Part shown: positions 16,502 through 24,192 of the stretch, piece by piece
How the letters are laid out: each line of letters begins with the position of its first letter
Position numbering within the stretch: position 1 is the stretch's first letter
Source of the DNA: Nocardioides psychrotolerans
GTDB taxonomy: Bacteria; Actinomycetota; Actinomycetes; Propionibacteriales; Nocardioidaceae
Assembly (NCBI RefSeq): GCF_900113685.1
Contig: NZ_FOQG01000014.1
Location: forward strand, 62,001 to 126,000
Length of the DNA stretch: 64,000 nt
Direction of reading: 5' to 3'
Position numbers and translations under genes: made by a program
The notes under the pieces: generated by a model
Database searches by the model: none
The model's input: only the letters and a program-made list of their open reading frames with translations
Told to the model about the DNA's origin: nothing

Positions 16502-18887
16502 TCTGAGCATCGGTCCACGCGAAACGGACCCAGCGGCCCTGCGAGAAGAGCGCGGTCTGGTCGCTGGACCAGCGCGAGCGCGGGTTCTCGTCCTGGCTGT
16601 AGGTCAGGATCGTGCGCGCGTCGACCCGACCGCCGTCCAGGAACGAGATCGCCTGGATGTGCGAGGAGCCGTAGGTGATCGCGCGGTATTTCTGCTTGTT
16701 CTGCATGGGGTTGCGCGAGGCCAGCGCGTTGGCGTTGCCCACCGAGTCGCCGGTGCCACCACCCAGCGGCAGGGCGGGAGCACCCCGGTCGCCGGCCACC
16801 TGGAGCGAGCCCCAGGTCGCGTCGAACGGGATCTTGCGCGCACGCAGCGAGGCGATCGCGTCACTCATCGCCTGCACGACCTGCGGGTTGTCGGTGGCGA
16901 GCCCGCGCGGGGTGTTGAGCGGGTCGGCGGGTGAGAACGGCACGGTCCACACGGTGTCGGCCAGGCCGAGCGGCACCGTCGGCAGCCGCGAGACGAACTC
17001 CTCGAAGACGTGCGTGCCCACCGAGGTGATCTCGGAGCGGCCGTCCCACTCGGCCAGCACGGCGCACGCTCGGGTCTCGCCGGTCTGCGCACAGACGTCG
17101 TCGAGTGCCCCGCCGGCCCGCATGACCTCGGCGGCCCGGAGGCGGTTCTCGTGCTGGTGCCCACGGAAGCTCAACGGGGTCTCCTTGCGGTTGCCCCGCA
17201 GCCGGTCGATGACGTATTGGGACACCATGCGCGTGCGCATGGTCCGCTCACAGCGCTCGCAGCCGATGATCTGGTCGTAACCCTCGAGGCGGGACTTCGG
17301 GTTGGGCAGCCAGTAGGAGTCGTTGGCGTTCATCACCCAGTCGCGACGGATCACCGACGGTAGGTTCGCGGGCCCGAAGATACCGGGGCGCTGGGCGTCG
17401 GCGTCGGCGCCCCAGGCGCAGGAGGAGTCGGCGAAGGTGCCGTCGAGGCCCGGCAGCCCGGCGACCTCGTTGAGCACCCGTCCGACCGGCGTCATGCAGC
17501 GCTGGGCCATCTCGTTCGTCACGTGCGGGACCACGGAGTGGTCGGCATAGAGCACGTCGCCGTTGCGGTCGGCGGCGGTCGTGTTGACCCACGGCATGCC
17601 GCCTCCGGCGTCCTGGCGACGCAGCAGGTCGCGCACGTTGCGCGCCTTCCCCATGTTCAGGAACGTGTCGATCGTGCGCAGCTGCTCGCCGTTGGCGTCG
17701 CGGAACGCCCACACGCTCGTCGGGCTCCAGGGCATCAGCAACGCCGGGGCGTCGAGCACGTAGCCCTGGGGCGTGCGGTAGAGGTCCTCCGTCACGGTCC
17801 CGATCGAGCCGTCGGCCCGCTTCACCCGGACCTTGACCGTGCGCCGCTGCAGCTCCTGCGGACCGGCGTCGGTGAGGTAGGTCGTGGGGCCGAGCGTCTT
17901 GTACTCGTAAGGCGTGAAGCGGTAGGCCGTGGAGACGGTGTGGCTCCAGGCGACGTCCTTGTTCCACCCGATGTTGACCGCCGGCGAGCCGATCAGCGAC
18001 GCCCCCGCCACGTCGTACTTCCCCGGGATCGTGAGGTGCTGCTGGGTGAAGTGGTAGCGACCGCGCCAGGGGAAGTGCGGGTTGCCGAGCAGCATCCCGC
18101 GCTTCGTCGAGGTCTCGGCGCCACCGACGGCGGTCGCGTTGGAGCCGAACGGAGCCTCGGGGTCGCGCCCCAGTCCCTTGAGCAGCGCGTCGCGGTCGAC
18201 CGCCGACGCGCGGACCGGCAGCTCGGGCAGGCCCGGGTCGTCGGCCGAGGGCGGGTCGGCGTCGACGATCTCCTTGACGAAGACCCCCGCAGAGGCGAGC
18301 AGGTTGGCGAGGTAGACGCCGTACCAGAGGTCGACCGCGGTGGCGTCGGGCTTCAGGTAGGCCGCCTTGCGGCACGCCGGGTCGGTGACGGTGTTGGTGC
18401 GGAGGTATTTGTTGATGCCCGCGACGTAGCCGTTGACCAGCTGGCGCGCCTCACGCCCGGGCCCGGCCTGGGAGGCCAGGAGCTTCTCGACGACGCGGCG
18501 GTTGCGCAGGTCGGTCACGAACGCGTCGACCTGGAGGTTGGACGCCTCCAGCGTCACCTGGTCGTCGTAGCGCGCCTGCGGTCCGAAGAAGAGCGAGCGC
18601 TGGCCCCGCCCGGTCACCAGCGTGTCGGCCAGCGTGCAGATCGACGCCGACGCCGCTGCATAGCCGCTCCCGAAGCCGAGCGAGCCGAAGCTCTTCGCGG
18701 TGATGTGCGGGATGCCGTGCTCGGTGATCTTGATCGTCGCGGCATATGCCGGCGCCTTCGGCTGCACCACGGCAGCAGCCACCGCGGACGGGGCCGACGG
18801 GGACGCGCCGGCGCTCGTGGCGACGACGGCACCTCCCGGCACCAGCGTGAGGGCAGCGAACAGAGCGGTGACGCGGTGTCGGAGCAT
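16461..18887 (-). CDS. secreted penicillin/acyl-homoserine-lactone acylase family protein
   Basis: An 808-residue S45 Ntn hydrolase with an N-terminal Sec signal (MLRHRVTALFAALTLVPGG, cleavage after the AGA region). The alpha chain has KITEHGIPHITAKSFGSLGFGSGYA. The nucleophile Ser249 lies in PFGSNATAVGGAE, followed by LLGNPHFPW. Later motifs are NIGWNKDVAWSHTVST and MNANDSYWLPNP. Size and motifs match Streptomyces AhlM and aculeacin A acylase, which remove acyl chains from lactone signals and lipopeptides outside the cell. Quorum quenching or nutrient scavenging is the likely role; the substrate is inferred. Upstream sequence has a 16-bp palindrome and a CRP-like half site. Confidence 0.9.
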   Translation of the reverse strand: MLRHRVTALFAALTLVPGGAVVATSAGASPSAPSAVAAAVVQPKAPAYAATIKITEHGIPHITAKSFGSLGFGSGYAAASASICTLADTLVTGRGQRSLFFGPQARYDDQVTLEASNLQVDAFVTDLRNRRVVEKLLASQAGPGREARQLVNGYVAGINKYLRTNTVTDPACRKAAYLKPDATAVDLWYGVYLANLLASAGVFVKEIVDADPPSADDPGLPELPVRASAVDRDALLKGLGRDPEAPFGSNATAVGGAETSTKRGMLLGNPHFPWRGRYHFTQQHLTIPGKYDVAGASLIGSPAVNIGWNKDVAWSHTVSTAYRFTPYEYKTLGPTTYLTDAGPQELQRRTVKVRVKRADGSIGTVTEDLYRTPQGYVLDAPALLMPWSPTSVWAFRDANGEQLRTIDTFLNMGKARNVRDLLRRQDAGGGMPWVNTTAADRNGDVLYADHSVVPHVTNEMAQRCMTPVGRVLNEVAGLPGLDGTFADSSCAWGADADAQRPGIFGPANLPSVIRRDWVMNANDSYWLPNPKSRLEGYDQIIGCERCERTMRTRMVSQYVIDRLRGNRKETPLSFRGHQHENRLRAAEVMRAGGALDDVCAQTGETRACAVLAEWDGRSEITSVGTHVFEEFVSRLPTVPLGLADTVWTVPFSPADPLNTPRGLATDNPQVVQAMSDAIASLRARKIPFDATWGSLQVAGDRGAPALPLGGGTGDSVGNANALASRNPMQNKQKYRAITYGSSHIQAISFLDGGRVDARTILTYSQDENPRSRWSSDQTALFSQGRWVRFAWTDAQIRKDLVRSFVIRS

Positions 18888-18928
18888 GACGGCTCAACGC
18901 CGTGGTGTGACCAGGGTTACGGACCGGA

Positions 18929-18944
18929 CTGCAACGTGTTGCAG
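18929..18944. promoter_or_regulatory. palindrome upstream of the secreted acylase
   Basis: CTGCAAC-gt-GTTGCAG in the 60-base gap between the DUF3618 stop and the acylase start. It could be an operator or a short terminator of the nickel operon. A CRP-like TGTGA-N6-TTACG lies closer to the acylase start at 18906-18921. Confidence 0.35.
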
Positions 18945-18947
18945 CGT

Positions 18948-19196
18948 TTAGTTGACGACCTTGCGGATCACGACGAAGAGCACGATGACCCCGATGACAC
19001 CGCCGACGGTCTTGAGGATGTTGTCGGTGCGGGGCTCGCCCGTCGCCGCGTCGACGTAGTGCCCCTTGATCTGGGCCACCTCGCGGCTCGCGATCGTCTT
19101 GGGGCTAGAGCGGTAGAGGAGCTGGTCGATGGTGACCGCCAGCCGCTCACGGGTGGATTCGATCTCGGCCTCGAGGTCAGACTGCGCTTTGGTCAC
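18948..19196 (-). CDS. DUF3618 family small membrane protein
   Basis: An 82-residue protein. The N-terminal half is the DUF3618 signature, SDLEAEIESTRERLAVTIDQL, a charged helix. The C-terminal half has one transmembrane segment (VGGVIGVIVLFVVIRKVVN). Members occur widely in actinobacteria and have no assigned function. Its start overlaps the cbiO stop by 4 bases, so it is translated from the same mRNA as the importer, though a link to metal uptake is not established. Confidence 0.85.
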   Translation of the reverse strand: MTKAQSDLEAEIESTRERLAVTIDQLLYRSSPKTIASREVAQIKGHYVDAATGEPRTDNILKTVGGVIGVIVLFVVIRKVVN

Positions 19197-19948
19197 TGCG
19201 GAAGGCTATCAATGCCGCGGGGGTCGAAGCCGAACGGGAGCTCGAGACGGTGGGCGCGCATGAGCGCGTCGTCGGTGAGCACGTCGTACGTCGAGTCGTC
19301 GGCCACCACGTGCCCGTCGCTGAGGACGACGGCCCGGGGGCAGAGCTCGAGGGCGTAGGGCAGGTCGTGGGTGACCATCAGGACCGTCACGTCGAGCGAG
19401 CGGATGATGTCCGCGAGCTCGCGCCGCGAGGCCGGGTCGAGGTTGGACGACGGCTCGTCGAGGACCAGGATCTCCGGCTCCATCGCCAGCACCGTGGCGA
19501 CCGCGACCCGACGCCGCTGGCCGAAGGAGAGGTGGTGCGGTGGGCGGGCGGCGAAGTCGGCCATGCCGACCAGGTCGAGTGCCGTCATGACCCGCTCCTC
19601 CAGCGCGGCCCCCTTGAGGCCGAGGTTGGCCGGCCCGAACGCGACGTCGGCGCGGACCGAGCCCATGAACAGCTGGTCGTCGGGGTCCTGGAAGACCACA
19701 CCGACGCGACGCCGGATCTCCTGGAGGTTCTCCTTGGCGACCGGCAGGCCGCTGACCCTGACCGAGCCCGCACCGGCGGCGAGGATGCCGTTGAGGTGCA
19801 GCACGAGCGTCGTCTTGCCGGCCCCGTTGGGGCCGAGCAGGGCGACCCGCTCGCCCTGGTGCACGTGGAGGTCGACGCCGAAGAGCGCCTGGTGGCCGTC
19901 GGGGTAGGCGTAGGCCAGGCCCTGGACGTCGAGGACGGGCACACTCAT
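19193..19948 (-). CDS. cbiO: ECF transporter ATPase (nickel/cobalt type)
   Basis: A 251-residue ABC ATPase of the energy-coupling-factor group. Walker A is GPNGAGKTT, the signature region LSFGQRRRVAVA, Walker B ILVLDEPSSNLD and the switch His in VTHDLPYAL. It energises CbiMQ. It lies 10 bases downstream of cbiQ and overlaps the DUF3618 start. The signature is SFGQ rather than SGGQ, which is common in this subfamily. Confidence 0.92.
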   Translation of the reverse strand: MSVPVLDVQGLAYAYPDGHQALFGVDLHVHQGERVALLGPNGAGKTTLVLHLNGILAAGAGSVRVSGLPVAKENLQEIRRRVGVVFQDPDDQLFMGSVRADVAFGPANLGLKGAALEERVMTALDLVGMADFAARPPHHLSFGQRRRVAVATVLAMEPEILVLDEPSSNLDPASRRELADIIRSLDVTVLMVTHDLPYALELCPRAVVLSDGHVVADDSTYDVLTDDALMRAHRLELPFGFDPRGIDSLPQ

Positions 19949-19958
19949 CTGGGCACAC

Positions 19959-20627
19959 TCATTTGGGCAACTCCCCGGTGTAGCCCCGCGAGAGCATCGC
20001 GAGGTGGACCCGCTCGCCGCGCTCGTAGGAGCGGATGAACAACGAGCCGAGCGTGCGGGCCAGCGTCGGCCAGCTCCGCGGGGACCTCGGGTCCATCCCG
20101 CGCGACCGCATCGAGACCATCATCCGGCCCAGGTCGGAGGTGACGACGTCGAGGTAGCGGATCATGAAGCCCATGATCTGCACGATCAGGTCGGGCATGC
20201 GCAGCCGGCGCAGCCCCACCAGCACGTCGGCCGGCTCGGTCGTCGCGGCCAGCGTCAGCGACGCCATCACCCCCAGCGATCCCTTGACGGCCAGGCCCCA
20301 GGCGGCGAGCAGCCCGGGCTCGGAGACGCTCACCCCGAGCACCTCGACCTGGGGGCCGGTCGCGATGAAGGGGATCAGCGCCGCGAAGACCAGGAACGGC
20401 ACCTCGATGACCATCCGGCGCACGATGTAGAGCAGTGGCACGCGCGCGGCGGTGATGACGGCGACCACCACGAGCACGTAGACCCCAAACACGGGGAACC
20501 AGTCGCGGGGCGTGGCCACGACGGTGAGCATGAAGCCGACCAGCAGCAGGACCTTCAGGTGGGCCGGCGCCCGGTGGACCGGGCTGTGGCCGTGGAAGTG
20601 CAGCCGGTGGCCGTGACCGGCACCCAC
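19959..20627 (-). CDS. cbiQ: ECF transporter transmembrane (T) component
   Basis: A 222-residue membrane protein. It has four or five hydrophobic segments and the Ala-Arg-Gly type coupling motifs near the C-terminus, seen as SMRSRGMDPRSPR and MLSRGYTGELPK, which contact the ATPase. The His-rich N-terminus (GAGHGHRLHFHGHSPVH) is suited to metal binding. GTG start two bases before the stop of the preceding gene. Confidence 0.9.
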   Translation of the reverse strand: MGAGHGHRLHFHGHSPVHRAPAHLKVLLLVGFMLTVVATPRDWFPVFGVYVLVVVAVITAARVPLLYIVRRMVIEVPFLVFAALIPFIATGPQVEVLGVSVSEPGLLAAWGLAVKGSLGVMASLTLAATTEPADVLVGLRRLRMPDLIVQIMGFMIRYLDVVTSDLGRMMVSMRSRGMDPRSPRSWPTLARTLGSLFIRSYERGERVHLAMLSRGYTGELPK

Positions 20628-20628
20628 G

Positions 20629-20949
20629 TCAGTGCTCGGCTTCTGCAGGCGTGCGGCGGCGTACGGCGTAGGCGACCCCGCCCGCGATGACCAACGTGAG
20701 CAGCACGCCGATCACCCCGGCCAGTCCCCCGCCCAGGCGCTCGTCGTCGACCCCGGCAGTGTCGTAGTTGGCAAACGGGCTGTCGGAGGTCGGCGAGTCC
20801 TTCGCGGAGTCGCCGAACCCCGTCCTGTCAGCGACGTATTGCAACCCGTCGGGGTGGCTGCTGGCGTAGTAGCTGCCGAAGCCGGCGACGAGCAGCGCGA
20901 CCAGCAGGCCGGTGATGACGAAGGTGCGGGTCCTCATGCCTGTCCTCAT
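20629..20949 (-). CDS. PDGLE domain protein (CbiN-like subunit of the metal importer)
   Basis: A 106-residue protein with two membrane segments: TFVITGLLVALLVAGFGSYYA and a C-terminal GLAGVIGVLLTLVIAGGVAYAV. Between them is the PDGLE-type motif SSHPDGLQYVADRTGF. In nickel/cobalt ECF systems this subunit replaces CbiN and helps CbiM load metal. The ATG at 20949 overlaps the cbiM stop (ATGA), so translation is coupled. Confidence 0.88.
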   Translation of the reverse strand: MRTGMRTRTFVITGLLVALLVAGFGSYYASSHPDGLQYVADRTGFGDSAKDSPTSDSPFANYDTAGVDDERLGGGLAGVIGVLLTLVIAGGVAYAVRRRTPAEAEH

Positions 20950-21644
20950 GACTGGCCTCCGGCCGGGACGGTCCGGATCTCGAGCTCGGCCGCGGGCACC
21001 AGCGTCCGCGCGCCGTGGACGAGGTCGGGCCGCACGGCCACGACCGAGGCGACGACCAGCCCGGTCACGACAGCCTCGCCGATGCCGATGACGGTGTGCC
21101 AGCCCAGCATCGCCACCAGGACGTCGCTGGCATCGACCGGGGCGGTGCCGCCGACGGCGAAGAGGAGCGTGAAGACCGCGGCTGCGACCGGGACCGACAG
21201 CAGGGCACCGATGGCGGCCGCGGGGGCGATGGAGGAGAGCCTCTTGGGCAGGACCGCGGCGACCAGACGGAAGACGAGGTAGCCGGTGAAGCAGCCGACC
21301 AGGGCCATGAGCACGATGTTGGTGCCGAGCGCGGTGATCCCGCCGTCGGCCATGAAGAGCGCCTGGACCAGCAGCACCACGCTGATGCAGAGCGCCCCGG
21401 TCCAGGGTCCGACGAGCACGGCGGCGAGCGCGCCACCGAGCAGGTGGCCGCTGGTGCCGGCACCGACGGGGAAGTTGATCATCTGGCCGGCGAAGATGAA
21501 CGCCGCCACGAGACCGGCCATCGGTGCCGTGCGGTCGTCGAGCTCGGTGCGGGCCTTGCGCAGGGCGAACGCGACCCCACCCGCCGCGACCACAGCGGTC
21601 GCGACCGAGGTCGGTGCGTCGAGGAAGCCGTCGGGCACGTGCAT
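20946..21644 (-). CDS. cbiM: nickel/cobalt-binding S component
   Basis: A 232-residue protein with about six or seven transmembrane helices. The extreme N-terminus MHVPDGFLD is the metal-capturing segment of the CbiM/NikM family, where the N-terminal amine and His2 bind the ion. Conserved GQMINFPVGAGTSGHLLGG follows. It is the first gene of a five-gene operon (cbiM, PDGLE, cbiQ, cbiO, DUF3618). No cobalamin gene is nearby, and the promoter region holds a Nur-like box, so nickel is the favoured substrate. Confidence 0.92.
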   Translation of the reverse strand: MHVPDGFLDAPTSVATAVVAAGGVAFALRKARTELDDRTAPMAGLVAAFIFAGQMINFPVGAGTSGHLLGGALAAVLVGPWTGALCISVVLLVQALFMADGGITALGTNIVLMALVGCFTGYLVFRLVAAVLPKRLSSIAPAAAIGALLSVPVAAAVFTLLFAVGGTAPVDASDVLVAMLGWHTVIGIGEAVVTGLVVASVVAVRPDLVHGARTLVPAAELEIRTVPAGGQS

Positions 21645-21680
21645 CGCACTTCTCCGGACTCGGTAGGTTGGCGGACGAAG

Positions 21681-21708
21681 CCCACAGTACGTTATTGCAC
21701 ATAACTCG
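21681..21708 (-). promoter_or_regulatory. possible promoter of the nickel importer operon
   Basis: On the minus strand a TTGCGA is followed after 16 bases by TACTGT, about 40 bases before the cbiM ATG. The Nur-like box overlaps the spacer and -35. The -10 is a weak match. Confidence 0.4.
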
Positions 21709-21711
21709 CAA
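21695..21711. promoter_or_regulatory. Nur-like box between importer and peroxiredoxin
   Basis: TTGC-N9-GCAA, the geometry I recall for the Streptomyces nickel-uptake regulator box (TTGCaa-N5-ttGCAA). The arms extend to TTATTGC and GCAACAA, which pair at 6 of 7 positions. It lies 50 bases from the cbiM start and abuts the AAGGAG of the peroxiredoxin gene. Confidence 0.6.
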
Positions 21712-21724
21712 CAAGGAGCACGTC

Positions 21725-22198
21725 GTGTCCGATGCCCGCCTCGTCCCCGGCGACGCCGCCCCCGACTTCACCCTCACCGACGACACCGGCGCCGAGGTCA
21801 CGCTCTCGGGCCTGCGCGACCGCCGGGTGATCGTCTACTTCTACCCCGCCGCTATGACCCCCGGTTGCACCAAGCAGGCCTGCGACTTCACCGAGTCGCT
21901 GGGCTCCCTGCGGGCCGCGGGCTACGAGGTCGTCGGCATCTCCCCCGACAAACCTGAGAAGCTCGCGAAGTTCCGCGAGAAGGACGGGCTGAGCATCACG
22001 CTGCTCTCGGACCCCGACAAGGCGGTCATGAAGAGCTATGGCGCTTTCGGACCCAAGTCGCTCTACGGCAAGGTCGTGGAGGGCGTGATCCGCTCGACGT
22101 TCGTGGTGGCCGAGGGCGGCGCGATCGAGCTGGCTCAGTACAACGTGAAGGCCACCGGGCACGTGGCCAAGCTGCGGCGGGACCTCGGCCTAGACTGA
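21725..22198 (+). CDS. bcp: peroxiredoxin, thioredoxin-dependent (BCP/PrxQ type)
   Basis: A 157-residue cytoplasmic peroxidase that reduces hydroperoxides using thioredoxin. Peroxidatic and resolving cysteines are in MTPGCTKQACDF, a 4-residue spacing typical of PrxQ. GDAAPDFTL and YFYPAAMTPGC fit the fold; Ala replaces the usual Lys-Ala order before the TPGC. The GTG at 21725 follows AAGGAG. It is divergent from the nickel importer with a Nur-like box directly before its ribosome binding site, so nickel-dependent control is possible. Confidence 0.92.
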   Translation: MSDARLVPGDAAPDFTLTDDTGAEVTLSGLRDRRVIVYFYPAAMTPGCTKQACDFTESLGSLRAAGYEVVGISPDKPEKLAKFREKDGLSITLLSDPDKAVMKSYGAFGPKSLYGKVVEGVIRSTFVVAEGGAIELAQYNVKATGHVAKLRRDLGLD

Positions 22199-22208
22199 GC
22201 CCTCGCTC

Positions 22209-22290
22209 GCCGGAGTGGTGGAATTGGTAGACACGCAGGTTTTAGGTACCTGTGCCTTCGGGCATGGGGGTTCGAGTCCCCCCTTCGGCA
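22209..22290 (+). tRNA. tRNA-Leu (anticodon TAG)
   Basis: The acceptor GCCGGAG pairs with CTTCGGC. The anticodon stem CAGGT/ACCTG holds loop TTTAGGT, giving anticodon TAG. A long class II variable arm (GTGCCTTCGGGCAT) and T arm GGGGG-TTCGAGT-CCCCC follow. CCA is not encoded. It lies 10 bases after bcp. Confidence 0.96.
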
Positions 22291-22320
22291 CTGCTGTGAC
22301 CGACTCTCCCGGAAGGCGCC

Positions 22321-23547
22321 ATGGAGCTGCACGAGAACCTCTACGAGCTCGGTCTCAGCTCGGGCCGCGGCGTCTTCGACGACGCCGACCTTCTGCGCGC
22401 GGCGCTCGACGACTACCTCGACGAGTCGGCCGCGTCGACCGGTGACATCAACCTGCTCGTCGACGCGGTGCGGCTCGGCGCCTTCCGGATGATGCAGCGG
22501 ACGATCGACAGCGGGGCCGAGCCGACGCGGGCCGTCGAGTCGGCCGGTGACCTGCTGGCGCGCGACCGAGGCACCTCCGACGTCGCCGCCGCCCGGTGGG
22601 CCTGCGCGGTGCTCGGTTTCGCGGTCGGCAAGGTCGGCGCCACCGACGTGCGCCGCTTCGACAGGACCATCACCCAGCCGCGGCCACCGGCCTTCCCGCC
22701 CGCAGCGACACAGCAGCCGACCCCGCCCGCGCCCCCGAACCAGGGGGTCTGGGGCGTCCAGTCGCCCACGGGTCCCCCGCCGTCCTCGCCCCCGCCCACC
22801 TCATCGCCGCCCACCTCACCACCGGCCTCGTGGCCGCCGGCGCAGCCGTACGCCGGGGGCTACCCGCCGTCGTACCCCTCGGGGCCAACCGGCCCGACGA
22901 CCCCGGGGAGGAGCCGGACACCCTGGATCCTGCTCGCCCTGGCATCCGTGGTCCTCATCGCCGTCATCGGCGGACTCGTCGCGGTGCTCGCCGGTGGCAA
23001 CGACGACACCGTCGACTCCGCGACCGACGACCCGTCGACCTCGGCCCCCACGGACCCGGCCTCGGGCCCCACCCCGCTCCCGACGATCCCGCCGAACCCG
23101 GTCAGCGGCAGCGGCTACGCCTTCTCGTTGCCCGAGGCCTGGACCGACATCACCGAGGAGATCCTCTCCGGCGGCCAGTCCGGCGCGACCGACAAGGCGA
23201 TCGCCTGGGGCCAGAGCTTCGAGGGGGCGCGGGCCAACCTCATCATCGAGACCGGCTTCGCCGGCGGCGAGACCGACCCCGAGGTCATCCGACCGACCTG
23301 GGAGAACAACATGGTCGGCGCCACGGGCGCCACGCCGGTGGACAACGGCGACACCACGATCGACGGCGAGAAGGCCGTGTCGGTGCTGATCTCACGGGTC
23401 AACGAGAACGGCGTCGCGATCGAGCAGTACGGCTACCTCACGATCCACGACGGCGACCTCTACTCGATCATCCTGTCCACCCAGGAGGGCGACCAGCTGG
23501 CGCAGGACACCTACGCCGACATCGTCGAGAGCTGGACCTGGCAGTAG
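22321..23547 (+). CDS. membrane-anchored protein with Pro-rich linker, function unknown
   Basis: A 408-residue single-pass protein. Residues 1-115 form a helical cytoplasmic domain (LSSGRGVFDDADLLRAALDDYLDE and DAVRLGAFRMM). Residues 118-195 are a Pro/Ser-rich linker. A transmembrane helix near 202-225 (ILLALASVVLIAVIGGLVAVL) leads to a short acidic Ser/Thr linker and an external domain from about 260 (GYAFSLPEAWTDITEEI) that resembles PsbP/DUF1795-like lipoprotein folds. Signal relay or cell-wall sensing would fit the layout but is not shown. Starts after GGAAGG, 30 bases past tRNA-Leu. Confidence 0.75.
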   Translation: MELHENLYELGLSSGRGVFDDADLLRAALDDYLDESAASTGDINLLVDAVRLGAFRMMQRTIDSGAEPTRAVESAGDLLARDRGTSDVAAARWACAVLGFAVGKVGATDVRRFDRTITQPRPPAFPPAATQQPTPPAPPNQGVWGVQSPTGPPPSSPPPTSSPPTSPPASWPPAQPYAGGYPPSYPSGPTGPTTPGRSRTPWILLALASVVLIAVIGGLVAVLAGGNDDTVDSATDDPSTSAPTDPASGPTPLPTIPPNPVSGSGYAFSLPEAWTDITEEILSGGQSGATDKAIAWGQSFEGARANLIIETGFAGGETDPEVIRPTWENNMVGATGATPVDNGDTTIDGEKAVSVLISRVNENGVAIEQYGYLTIHDGDLYSIILSTQEGDQLAQDTYADIVESWTWQ

Positions 23548-23548
23548 G

Positions 23549-24130
23549 TCAAGAGCGATCTTCCTCGCGCAGGCGCGGGGTCGTGGCGAGCTCGGGGTGG
23601 ATGCCGTGCTTGTCGGCGTAGAACGCGCGGACCTTGTCCATGTCGGCGCCGACGTCCCCGGTGACGGGGAACGTCGGGCCCCAACCGACCGTGCGCGACG
23701 GGCCGTCGACGAAGGCCAAGGTGATCGGCAGGCCGGTCTGCTGGGAGATCCGGTAGAAGCCGGACTTCCAGTAGTCCACCTTGCTGCGCGTGCCCTCGGC
23801 GGCCAGGCCCAGGAGGAACGTCTCGTCGGTCTCGGCATCGGCGAGCAGCGCCCGGATCGTGCCGCCCGGGTTGGCGCGGTCCAGCGGGACCGCGCCCGTG
23901 GCGCGCATGAAGATGCCCACGGGGCCCTTGAAGAACGACTCCTTGACCAGCAGCCGGATCTGCACGTTGCTGTCCCAGGCGAGAAGGATCGTCAGGACCC
24001 AGTCCCAGTTGGAGGTGTGGGGCGCCCCCACGAGGATGCCCTTCTGGGGCACCTCGCCGGTGGTGCGCCAGCGCGCGAGCCGCAGGGCAACGCGCGCGAA
24101 GGTCCTGCGGACGAGGAAGTGTCGGGCCAT
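23549..24130 (-). CDS. lysophospholipid acyltransferase family protein (PlsC-like)
   Basis: A 193-residue acyltransferase. Motif I is GAPHTSNWDW, keeping the His-x4-Asp catalytic pair. Motif II-III has PLDRANPGGT and LGLAAEGTRSK. It likely acylates lysophosphatidic acid or a related polyol at the membrane face. It is short for PlsC enzymes and has no clear membrane helix. Convergent with the preceding gene (1-base gap) and divergent from the symporter across a CRP-like palindrome. Confidence 0.85.
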   Translation of the reverse strand: MARHFLVRRTFARVALRLARWRTTGEVPQKGILVGAPHTSNWDWVLTILLAWDSNVQIRLLVKESFFKGPVGIFMRATGAVPLDRANPGGTIRALLADAETDETFLLGLAAEGTRSKVDYWKSGFYRISQQTGLPITLAFVDGPSRTVGWGPTFPVTGDVGADMDKVRAFYADKHGIHPELATTPRLREEDRS

Positions 24131-24157
24131 CGCGAGAACCTATCGCGAGCGTCGTGG

Positions 24158-24173
24158 TGTGACCGCGGTCACC
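24158..24173. promoter_or_regulatory. CRP/GlxR-like palindrome
   Basis: TGTGA-CCGCGG-TCACC, containing the perfect 14-base palindrome GTGACCGCGGTCAC. It is in the 62-base gap between the divergent acyltransferase and symporter genes. It matches the CRP consensus TGTGA-N6-TCACA at all but the last base. Confidence 0.5.
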
Positions 24174-24192
24174 CATGCCCTAAGGTCCGCCC

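Noticed and set aside
17523..19358. 611-codon plus-strand frame opposite the secreted acylase
   Set aside because: Antisense shadow with Arg/Val/Gly-rich composition; it crosses several real genes on the other strand.
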